Shown here one piece after another: positions 34,873 through 45,800 of a stretch of DNA of 64,000 nucleotides. Both the position numbers and the translations under genes were made by a program. The notes beneath the pieces were generated by a model that saw only the letters and a list, made by a program, of their open reading frames with translations, had not been told where the DNA came from and made no database searches. This stretch comes from Paragyromitra xinjiangensis (lineage: Eukaryota; Ascomycota; Pezizomycetes; Pezizales; Discinaceae), in contig JBCAMK010000020.1 in NCBI GenBank assembly GCA_038503065.1, forward strand, positions 620,001 through 684,000, given 5' to 3'. The number at the start of each line of letters is the position of its first letter. The first letter of the stretch is position 1.

Positions 34873-37800
34873 TTAGAATTGCTCCTTCACATCTTGGTGC
34901 GGGCGAAATGGGGGTTGCTGTAAAAGCATGTCGTCCCATTCATACTCGTCACCAAAAAAGCTGTCCAGATTCATCGTACCCGCTGTGTTTCCCGATATGA
35001 AACTTTGTCCCGGCATGCTGTTTGGCATAGCGCGATTATTACCGTTCGCCCCTAACGGTTGAATGTTCGGACGTTCACTCACCCCTGCTACTCCCTCAGC
35101 GGGAATTGGCTCTGTTTGTCCCTGTAGGAGGTAAGGAGGTAGAGGACCGAATAGCTGCACTTCTAAACTGTCGTAAGGATTGCTCTGTGACCCATTTGTA
35201 CCGAAAATGCTCTCCGGAGAGGACGCACCTTCTTGCTGCACCCGCTCTGGCTTTGGGTACTGTTGTTGACTTATTGTATTTGGGTAGTTGTAATTGAAAG
35301 GGTCCGGTGATGGAAACATAAGAGCATTGAGATCTGGCAATCCGCTACCTGAAAGGTGTGCCTGGAAAGACAACGGTTGCTGCGAATCTGGAGTGCTGTG
35401 GGTAGAAGGGAATTCTGTAGCAGGGTACACTTCGTAGGAGCTTCTCCGATTTAAGTTATCCGTCGTTTGACTCAAAGTGGCCGTTCGCTGAAGTTGTATG
35501 GACGTTGATTGACGTCTCGTGTCGGTATCCGGGGTTCCTGGAAATGTTTTTGAGCGTCTGTTTGGTGGGGGTTCAGAAACCTCGGGAGAGACTGTACGCG
35601 AAGGGTTGCTCCATGCTCCAGATTGATCAGGATCTGCTTCACCTGACTTTGATCCTGCCCGAGCCCGCTTCTTCTTTACCAAGTTCGCTTTCTCCAGGTC
35701 AGGCTTGATTTTTTCCGGAAGTTTCTCAAATAATGTCTACAAATACGTTAGTATTAAATTCAGGAAAAAAGCTTACCCGCCAACCAACTAGGGAGCATAC
35801 CGCCAATGCCATCGAGCACCTCTGTGCGGCCAAACTCCTATCTTTGAGGCTCAAAAGTAAATCTCGCCCAATTTCCGCATCACCTAATATCGCCAGCGAT
35901 GATGGGTCGGCAGGGTTCTCCAGCACGTAGTATACCAAAGTGATGACGGAAAAAAAAGTCGTGTACATAGTGAACCAGTATGCTCCATTCAAAATTCCCT
36001 TCTTTCTCATTTCGTCCGCTGTGTGGACGATCTTACGTGAAACATTAACACAAGCAGCAGCACTAGCGTAAGGTCGCTCATCATAGCCTTTATTCTTTGG
36101 AAGCGAAATGTAGTGTAGGAACGGACGATAAAGCATCATTTGGACGTGGGCGAAGGCCATTTTCAACAGGAATTGGGCCCTAGAGAACATTAGTCTGTAA
36201 AAATTATAAACAGAACAGGTGGTATACTTGAGAAGGCTCTCCGGGGTATCCCCACCAGGCCTTAGTTGCATTGGTAGATCGTCCAGCCAGACACCAAGAT
36301 CTTTCTCAATTTCATGAACCTTCGAGTAACTCACACTATATCCAAATCGTTTGCCTGTTGCGCTGGCTTCCACTCCTTTTAGGGGATAGATGTATTTGAC
36401 CAATTTACCCTGGATTTTCAACAATCTTGCATGAGCATTTGCAGCAGCTATTCCAGCCATCACGCCTTCCGGTTGAGGTAGAATCTCTTCTCGAGTGATG
36501 AACTCGTCATCCACTTCAGCGGGCATTTCCTGGTCTATATCTTCATCCGCTATGCCTTTCGGTAGGCCCAAGAGAGCTCCAACGTATGTGTCCATCTTCC
36601 TCACAGTCCAGAAAATCCTTTTTCGAATTTCTCGTTCGATAGGATTAAATCTTGTCTCGGGCAGAGATCTATGAAGGCCTAGCCGTACTGAAGCAGAGAG
36701 GGCGATCCCAACGAACGAATAGCATGTTGACATCCTTGCAGAGGATTGAATGAAGATGACCATCATGAGAACGGTTTGAATTGAGTGAATATCCCGACAA
36801 TCAGTAATCTCAATCATACGGCGACCAGCACAGAAATATTTCGTTCTTAAATATGTTAATACTAAAAAACTTCCATCAATGGCTGGAGAGATGACTCACC
36901 CTTCAGCAACCAGGTTTTCAATCCCCCATCTCGACATGTCGCTGACAAAGAGACATCCAACCGCTAATGTCAAGTATAGCAACGGCAGAAAGCTATTTTC
37001 AGATTCCCCATACATACCGGCCTCCATCCCGTATATCTGATCCATCATGTGATTGAACGAAGGTCGGTGAACAAAACGCATAAGGATACAAGCATCATCC
37101 AAACAAGCATCTACTAGTACCTTCGCAATCTCTTTTGAAGGTAACAATGCAGTACTTAGTAAAGTTGCGTCTGGAGAAGAGCTGACTGACGACTGTGGGG
37201 AATCAAAAACTGCTGGGAAAGCAGTAGACCGTATCTTCTTCAAGGAGCCCGTGTCTCCGCCGAGGAGATCACCGAATTGGTGGTTTAAGTGTGCTAGGAA
37301 AGCTACCCCTGAAGAGTGGCCGTGAAAATCCATGTGCCCACTTTCATCAATATCCAGACGCCCTGCTGCTTCAACCATGGATTCTAGAAGAGAATCCTTT
37401 TCTGCCCCTAGAGGGGCATCACCAGGACGACTGCAGTTACCATTACCGTTAAGTTCCTTTGATTGTCGATCGGCTGCAGCTTGCTGGATTCGTGGCAGCA
37501 ACTTGCTCATGTCAAAGTTAGGATGATTTACATCAACATCTGGTAATACTACTTTTAATAACGCTTCGGTTCGCTGAAGTCGGTTCTCTAAGGCTTCGAT
37601 GTATTGCGGAGCGGGGTTTCGTCTTCGATTTGAGGGTTGGTCATAAGTGCACTCTAGATAGCAATGGAACAGTAATCAGCGAGGTCCTTTTCTTTCCCCC
37701 CATAATTGCCACATCGTAATTATGATCGAATAAGCGAAATATTGGATTTTGTTGATGTTTCTTTAACCCAAAACGGGGGGCGATAAAAATATACGAACCA

Positions 37801-38135
37801 TAGCTGTAAACTGTACAGTGAGTACATGGTTGTTTTCCATCACACTTGATCTTTTTTCGTCGACACTCGTCGCATGCCCGAGTAACCCTCCTACGCTTTT
37901 GTAACGGAAGCGGTGCCTTTGTGGGAACCGAAGATGTTGTGCTGCTTCCTGCTACAGACGGTGGCGCTGTCTGAACAGGCGGTGGCATGTGTTGCCAATT
38001 GGCAGTTCCCATCATGCCAGTATCATCATCAAAAGACTCGGGCGAGGAGTGAGTCGATCCCAGATGCGAAGCCGACGACATATCCATAATAATTAGCTCC
38101 CTAGAACTCAGTCCACCAGTCCCGATGATTTGCAT
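34873..38135 (-). CDS. Zn(II)2Cys6 transcription factor with fungal-specific middle domain, 5 exons
   Basis: A nuclear DNA-binding regulator of 991 aa. Exons on the minus strand are 38135-37799, 37653-36900, 36845-36228, 36179-35777 and 35736-34873, closing in frame. The binuclear zinc cluster is C-x2-C-x6-C-x5-C-x2-C-x6-C at 88-114 ([14 protein letters not shown]), followed by a basic linker and a coiled-coil dimerisation segment ([18 protein letters not shown]). The fungal_trans domain covers about 250-650, with [18 protein letters not shown] and [20 protein letters not shown]. The tail (about 700-991) is Ser/Gln/Pro-rich and ends in an acidic aromatic patch ([18 protein letters not shown]), a plausible activation domain. 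The intron at 36180-36227 is 48 nt, a multiple of three, so its retention keeps the frame. The start may be codon 17 instead. The type is certain; the regulated pathway is unknown. Confidence 0.88.
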
Positions 38136-40758
38136 TCAGCAACAATAAACAAGAACGACAGCGGCAACGAGACTGCTCCTCCCGAATGTATGTTTGCAGA
38201 ACAGGTGAAAGTTGAAAGAGAGAATTCTGGCGAGGAGTTGAGGACTAGAAAGGGAGCAGGGGACAGTGCTCTAAAAGGTATGGATGGTGGGGTGGCAGTG
38301 CCTCTTTCTGGCAACCTTTGTTTTGCGTCAGATCAAAAGCTTGACTACTATTGTGCCCACTTTTGCGACGGGGTGCTGGACTATGTATGTGTTACCGCGG
38401 TCTTCTTGACTGCAGGTAAGTCGAAATGTGGGTAGGGGAGTAACTATTAAAATCCCGGATTCTGACGTACGCTACCCTTTCCTCTCTTTCTCTCAATCAC
38501 CTTTCGCTCACTTGTAACACACCACGCGGTCAGGATAGAAAATATAACCGGACAGAGCCCTGAGGGGGGGGTTCTTGATGTCTGAAGTCTGGTTGATTTT
38601 TTTCTCTCAATCTGGGTCACACTGAACTGACTGAATGGCCCGCTGCACTATTGTCTTGGACTCTTGGACTCTCTGTGGCTTGTCTTTAAGTGGAAAAGAG
38701 GGGACCCACAAGACAGATTTTGGCCTAGGATATCCTCACCAAGCGAAGAGAGTCCTTACAAGGAGACCCTGTCCCCGAACGATTGAAGAAAATGGGAGCC
38801 TCGTCTTGACGCCCGTCACAACCTCTCAGGTCAGAATAGAACATGCGTGATTCTCTGATTGACAATCAATCTTATCATCTATCGATAGTTCTGGTAATCC
38901 TTCCCGCGGAGGAAAGTCTCACGGCATGCGTCGAATTCAGATCATCTTTACGGAGCTCTGCTGTGATAGGTCCTAGAGAGACCTCTAGGAAGATACAGCA
39001 GCAACAAGGCAGAAACCTCGTTGAACGTTCGAAGTCAGTCATCTGCCCCTTTTTCTGTTATGACTGGGCAAAGTAAAGGTACAGTACAGGATTCCTGCAA
39101 CGTCTAATCTTCGCTTCGACACTCCCAACCAAATAACTTTCTTTGAAAATGATTTCGCCGAGCATGGTAGTGCAGACTAATTGGTGGCGTCTTAGTGAAT
39201 TTCTAAACATCAGACCCTTGTACCTCGCAGACCTCGTAGCGGCAAACCAGACGCATCGGTTTCTCCCGCTTAGGGCATCTCCGTGAATCTCGTATTAGAA
39301 ACAAGCAGAACAATATATTACTCGCAAACTTCCCCGAAACAGGAATACTTCCTTAAAGTAAGCTTTTTCTCTCCCCTGCTTTTCCCGGCGAAAGTAAAAT
39401 TCTCGACGTAATGCGCCTGTCGGTTTAGTGGTGGTTACGCAAAGGGCATTTCTGGACGAGGTATGACATCACGCTGCACAATAGATGAGGTACAACGAAA
39501 GAGCCATCACGTGGGAGATTATGAGACATTCTCTGATATGACTTGCCTTGCGTCGCAGGAACTGCAAGCACTCATCGTCAATCGGTTTCCGCAATAAACA
39601 TCTAGCGATTTTGGATTGACAGACATGGACGCTTGGGATTGTTGCTCCCAAGAACCGATTAATCGATTCGAGGGGAAAGATCCCGTTTCCATGGCATGGG
39701 GGGAACCCATGCCCCACGCGAGAAAACCGCCGCGCCTGAAAGCTTGTCAACGCCTGCCGCGCCCCAAACTGCATGCAATCTACGGCTGATACAGGAGATC
39801 AGCCTAAAACAATACTGATTGTCTTTGTCACAGTTCGGTAAGCCCAAACCCCGAGACCCGGCCGGTGACCGCTTAACCCCGGTGGTGCAGTTTGGAGAGG
39901 GTGTCTGGTGCGAACAACTCGAATCCTTTCAACAATTATATCAAGGCTCTGCGATACATCGTGTGTGTACGCGTACTTCAGGATACTTATGACAAAATAC
40001 TTTTCGCTTAAGGGCGCATAAGGGCCTCCTCGAGATCGTGCCGCTAAAAACCTAAACGTGAGAGCTCACGGGTGATGCTTCCTACGGCAGTTCAAGTCTC
40101 GGGCGCCTAACCAGCAAGTGCTGGCCAATGTCAGCACAAGTCGCTCACCCCTACCGTTGTGCTGGGTACGCAGCAGTGGGTGCGTGCCGCGCAACTTCTC
40201 TCTAACCATGACGGTGTTCTGGCCGAGCTCCTGTCCAATATAGACGATTTAACCCTGGTTATTCGGCGCGAGTAGGATGGTTATCGATATCTAAGCACGG
40301 TTTCTAGCTGGTGTAAAACGAAGAAAATATAGCCTATGTATCCTATTCTACACGATACAGAGCCTTCTGCCCACCTTTGCACCAGCCCTTCTAAGCCCCT
40401 TGGGGACCCCCGCAACCGTTTCTGCACTTTCATGCAGCTGATAAAGTCAAGCTTTTTCGCATCACACGGACATGGATCAAAGGGGCATGGTCAAACTCTT
40501 GACCGCAGATCTGGTATCAAATAAGCCTTCTGCGCATGCCCCGGTAATATACCGAAGCACAATTATACTTGAGGCGGGGCGAAGCAGAGGCCAAACCCCA
40601 ATACCGGAAATTGAAACTGTCCTATCCGAACGTCCCTTGACACCTTCAATTCCCCAAAGGAACCCCCCTACTACCATTTTCAGGGGAATAAAGGGAGCCT
40701 TTATCGAAGCAGTGAGCCGTGGGAGTTTCATGGGGTCACGGCTGAGGAGGCCTCGTCA
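38136..40758. other. Upstream region of the zinc-cluster gene and gene-poor DNA
   Basis: 38.1-38.6 kb should contain the regulator's promoter and leader. Beyond this the frames are short or open on both strands at once (for example 40.47-40.99 kb), with no recognisable domain. Confidence 0.4.
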
Positions 40759-41453
40759 TCATATATTACGACGACTTTCAGCTCCACTGGAACGGCTACT
40801 GACTTGTCCTATCTCTACACGGTTCCGCTCCACTGGGACCTCCTTCCCCATATTTTCGAGCGCCTGGCCTTTCGCTTCTGTGGACCAAGCTTTTGCTCCG
40901 CCGACGACATCGAATAAAGTTTCACAAGGGCCACTAAGTGCCTTGATGTTTACAGTTGCTAACTTCAGGGGACGTTGCCTCCAATTAGAATAACGGAGAA
41001 AGCCTTCTTAATTGCAATTTCCAGGCCCCCGAGTTATCGCTAGTACGAGACCGTCGTAATTCCATAGCGATGAATGGTCGAATGGTACCGTTTCCGTTTC
41101 TTTGGTGAGGATTCTTGGGAAGTAATTTCCACCAATCCGACCTTACCGCCAAGCATTTCCACAAACTCTCCTATCACCACAAGCAAGTTGTCTCGCCTAC
41201 TTTCACCTTCTTTCACCAAGGTCCTGGCAGATTCTTCGAAATTTATGCTACGAACGGGAGTAGGTGCGGCAATACTAGGTTATATGATTAGAAACAGCAG
41301 GTTGTCATATCGAAGGGATGATTAACCAACAGGGTTTCTTTCGCACCTTCCCAGGACCCCACCGTAAAACGAATTATCCATTTTGATATGTGCACTCTGT
41401 TTAAACACATCTAAAACTGTCGAAAGCCTAGACTCGTTGCTTATCCAGGCATG
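40759..41453 (-). CDS. Possible three-exon unrecognised gene or relic
   Basis: Three blocks on the minus strand can be joined in one frame: 41453-41347, 41274-41052 and 40962-40759 (TGA). The first intron (41275-41346) begins GTGCGA and has a TTCTAATC branch site and CCTAG acceptor. The second (40963-41051) begins GTCTCG and has TTCTAATTG near its end. The middle block is open for 74 codons, with an amphipathic stretch (FEESARTLVKEGESRRDNLL) and a basic KKRKRYH patch. No start codon exon was found, and upstream of the first block the frame meets a stop. No family is recognised. The donors are not consensus, so this is tentative. Confidence 0.2.
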
Positions 41454-41935
41454 CTGGGAGGGGCCTTGGCAAATTTATCTGATTTGACAGGGTATCACCT
41501 GTTGCTTCCGATTTCACAATTTTTCTTTTTTTCTCTAAACCAACGAATCAACCTTGGAATTCTGCATATGTATTTCTTTTTCAGGGCATATTTATTGACT
41601 GAAAGAAATATTGGAAGAGCATGGAAAGCAGCCATATGCATACATGTAACTTTGTGCAGATTGTTGCTTATATAGGTATGCAGCATTCTTTAGTGAAGCA
41701 AGGGAGGGGCCAAAGCCACACGATTCTCTAAGCTCTATGCAAGATTAACCACAACCCGGAAGGATATATGCACGTAGTGTTGTATTGATAATACGACGTG
41801 TTGGGGGTCTCTTTGTTACTGTCACTTGAGAGACGTGATAGGGCCAGCTTCTCCGGTCGTCTCTATAAAGAACTCGTCGTTATCACCTCACTCTACGCTG
41901 CCATCGCTCCTCTCCAAAACGCATCGCATCCCACC

Positions 41936-42217
41936 ATGGAAACAGTTCCTACCACACATCCGCCATTGCGGACCCATTTCAATTGGTCTTTAGCAATATG
42001 GGCGGCCGCTCTCGGCCCCCACCTCCCATCTAAGATTCCTCTAGTTGCTACCAACCGTACCCTTCGACAAGAGACAACTGGATTGGCGCAAAAGTCTCTT
42101 ATCCTCGGAGAATTGGATCAAGATCACATCGGCTGCGGAAATATGTCTCGAAAAACCTACCAGGGGCAAAATGTTTTTAACGCGAAAAATGGCAGTCTGA
42201 CTCTGTTTCTCTACTAA
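41936..42217 (+). CDS. Possible small ORF behind a TATA-like element, unrecognised
   Basis: A 94-codon frame starts at an ATG in a good context (CCACCATGG), about 75 nt after a TCTATAAAG element near 41860 and a short pyrimidine-rich interval. This promoter-like arrangement makes it more interesting than neighbouring frames. The translation has no signal peptide, domain or strong bias, and the frame continues upstream of the ATG. It could be the first exon of something longer or chance. Confidence 0.2.
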   Translation: METVPTTHPPLRTHFNWSLAIWAAALGPHLPSKIPLVATNRTLRQETTGLAQKSLILGELDQDHIGCGNMSRKTYQGQNVFNAKNGSLTLFLY

Positions 42218-42671
42218 ACCGAACAACAAGGAAGAGAACACACATTATTCAGCTGCCTCAGCATCTACAAATTCTATCGGAGGAACTGCTGAAAATTTGT
42301 TCCTTCGAAAGATTGTTGCCTTTGTGCTGGAGCGCTAGGGTCCAGGACTGAGAAAAGGCTTTAAGGGAACAACGGTGGCTGTACTGAAGATCCTGCGTAC
42401 CACCTTACTTCCATACATATCATAATGTATGATATTGTGGCGGTGGCGGATTTTGGTGTCACAGGGGCTACAAATACGAATGGCGCGAGTTAGGACGTGG
42501 GTAGATATTTAGAAATCCGTTTAAGCTCTGGATCAACACCACCGGAGATACGGCCGACGGTGTTTGGTCTGCTTACGGGGAAAGTTTCCTTCCCTCTCCA
42601 CTGGCTAGGGCATTAGAGAGGTCGAATATTTCCACCTCCTCGCTTTTGTTTTTTGTACTTTGATGTTGCTC
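42218..42671. other. No gene seen
   Basis: A short intergenic interval with no supportable feature. Confidence 0.4.
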
Positions 42672-42836
42672 ATGGCGCTTCGTTGGTTACCATTGTTGAT
42701 GTTATACGTATCGACAATCAACATAAACGCCCTCTCCATCCAACAGCGACTTCGAAAAGCCTTTGAAAGCCTACCCGACAGTATATCTGGCCGCTCTTCC
42801 AACCACCATTTAACAGTCCGCCAGGGGCCCTGTTAA
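42672..42836 (+). CDS. Possible small secreted protein ORF (54 aa)
   Basis: The frame starts MALRWLPLLMLYVST, which has the shape of a signal peptide: a basic residue, then a hydrophobic core, then small and polar residues, with NINA as a possible cleavage site. The remaining ~34 residues are polar with one terminal Cys. A longer 137-codon frame runs on the opposite strand, and neither has a recognisable domain. The gene-poor setting resembles places where fungal small secreted proteins occur, but the evidence is thin. Confidence 0.15.
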   Translation: MALRWLPLLMLYVSTININALSIQQRLRKAFESLPDSISGRSSNHHLTVRQGPC

Positions 42837-45800
42837 ATCCCAGATCTTCCAACAGTATTTCCCCCTCTTCTCTCCTGCATGTATATAGATCACTCCGTAG
42901 AATGTGACAAACGCAAATTAAGCATTGAGAAATTCCGAGCACACGGAACTCTCCACATGTCTGGACGCAGGACATGCCTGGTACGCCCACACGCACGCCC
43001 AAAACAGCCTTGTGCCTATTCACTCGACGCACCTCTAAATTGACGAACCCACGTGCCCTTCTCGGATGCTGGCGATCCGCTGAAGCTACGTAGAACACCA
43101 ACTTATCCTTGTTTTGTCTTAGATACTGCAACCAATATTACATATATATATAGCACCGATTGGTTCCACAGCGATAACTGATTCCCAATTCAGCGGAACA
43201 TTAAAATAAATACCCACTTATATAAAATTTACATTCGGTACTTCCCTTCTATGTTTGTGATTTAATATCTGATATCCGATTGCCTCTATATCGCCAGCTA
43301 ACGAGCGTTTTATACGAGGGGTCGCCTGTCGAACGTTAGTTTCGTTACCCTTTATGGTTAGCGTGTGTTAGTAAGCAAGATCGGCTTGGCAAATAGCATG
43401 GAAGTTCATTCATGTCACAGAAACAAGTAGATACATGTGGATGAACAGATATTTCATATACGCACAGAAACAAGTAGGAAGGGATATGTATTCTCTGACT
43501 AGTAGGCGAGGAGGGATGGCTTGAAAGCCACCCTAGCAGCTTGAGACCCCACCCTCCCACAGGCAGGTAAAGTAAATCTTGGAAGGTAATTTGCTAAACC
43601 TAAACTGTGAGTTGATGAGAAATCAGGGGCATTCGGGGCCCGGCCAGTCTGTTGGCCTCCAGTAGAATATCTGCAAGCCCCATTTATGTTCCCGATCCAG
43701 AATTAGTAACAGGATGTTGCCGAATCAAACCGAATTAGGGTTAGTACGTTTTCTGTATTCACTCCACAGCTGCAGAGCCCAAGAGCCTGGAATGATCTTA
43801 GGCAAGTAAAAGATATTCTTTTCTTGAAGCTACTTAGGGATTGATTACGTTTAGATCTCTTAGAATTCTAGTTCAATACCAATGTTAGCGAGACATAAGC
43901 AGGCCAAACGGGTAACCCAACCCATCCACAACAATTGTATGTTTAGAGTATTGCTCCGTGAATATGATAACTAACCCCACTACCGACCTCCGACCTCCGA
44001 GGCTATGCAGTCATTGACATGACTATTCCATCCGTCGACTCTATCCCGAGGGTAGAGAAAATTCTTTAATGTTTCTCTACGACCCGCTTCACCCACCGCC
44101 CCTTACAAACTTCGAAGGCCCCTAGAAAGGGAGAAAATAACCCGGAAACCAGAAGCCTTCAAGTTTAAAAAAAAAAAAGAACATTTGAAGCACGCTGACC
44201 TCATATCACGCCATGAGGCGAAAAATTACTTTTCTCGATTTAGCGCCTTGGACCCTGATGCGAGGCTTCTAAGTTCCAACAGCAACGGTCCGAGATCGCG
44301 AAAAAAGAGGGTAAAAGCAAAGCCGAGCCGCGTGGACAAGACATGCGGGGTTTTTTTTCTTCTTCTCGAAATGAACACACATATGCAATAAAGCAATAAA
44401 TGACAAATGTCCCTGGGCGCTGTCATCATCATACGATAAAGTGTACTTTTGTAGCCCTTGCTCCACCATATTTTAATAGAATAGGATAGTCAATCAATCA
44501 ATATTCCAGAAGCGGGTTTAATGCATAGCCGTCATTTCGCAAACAAGCAAGGCACATCTCAGAGAAATGCACGGTAGGGCCTAGAGCTATTGTTGAAGGT
44601 GCCTAAAAGTGTAGGGTTGTCTCAATCCCAGGGTACCCCATTCGTAAAATGCGGCGAAACCATGGATGTTCTTTTTTTTTTAAGCCACTACGGCTTGGTA
44701 TTTCTTGGCTACTCCAAGACCTAGAAACTACCCTCTCAGATACTTCATAGCCTACTCCCGTTAATTACTAGGCATAGGCCTAGGTTCCTTGCGGATTGCG
44801 CCTGTAACATCCTCATTAGCACAGGAAATAGAAAACAGCAATTATGACCTCAATTAGCCCTAGATGCGAGGGGTAGCTATAGTACCAGTCCTCCTGGCTT
44901 ATCACCCTAAGATTTCGTAGACTCTATCTGGATCCAGTCCGGGCCGTATCAAAATTGGGTAGGTGATAGCTGTATACCAAAATGTCAGTGAATGGGGCGT
45001 CTATATCATAGTTAATCACTCGGCGTACAAGCCATGGCCTAGGTCTGAACCAAACCAATCATTCGAGCCAACCCTTAGACAGGAATTTAGTGGCAAATGG
45101 AACTAAAGTTGGAGCGATATTGTAGTTTGCTAATGAGCTTATAAGTCTAAATGCGTTGTAGATTTACTGGGGGTCTGTATCCCATTGTTCTAGTAAGAAT
45201 AGAGTTCTGGATTAGAGAACTATCACGGGAATATAGCAGAAAGTTACTATTGATTTAGATACCCACTATAAGCGGAACTGCATGTAGGTACCAAAAGTAT
45301 TCTCTCGGGTTAGGGTTTTCTCGGACCCCCACACCACCGGAACGAAAACTAATCACTTGTATACCCCACCTCTCATCCCCGATGTTCCGATGCAGTCAAA
45401 GCCAAGCCTTTCCAACACAACCCACCACGTCTCCGTCGTGATCCGGAATGTACCGGATCTGCTATTTCCATCCGACGACTCCCCGCTGTTTTTTTGCTTC
45501 TAGAAGCCAAGACAGAATAACGTTAAGCTGACGACAAAACAAGTTTCACATCAATACCCTTCAGCGGAGCTCCGAATCTACTGGGTCACCCATGTATCAG
45601 TACGGAGTTCTGTACGGAAAAACTGCAGGGTCCAGCCGCGGTTTGATCTACTTTTCCGCTCAGGAGACCGGTGTGAACGCGTATTTTATTTTCCCAGCCA
45701 GGTGATGACGAAAGATTGAGAGATATATATGTATGTGCCAGGATGGTTGACTTGAGTGACTTTTAGCCCCATGCACAGCTTTTGGAGGTTGTTAGTAGTC

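Noticed and set aside
40472..40993. 173-codon plus-strand frame
   Set aside because: The opposite strand is equally open with better exon-like features. The translation has no domain and begins inside gene-poor DNA without promoter signals.
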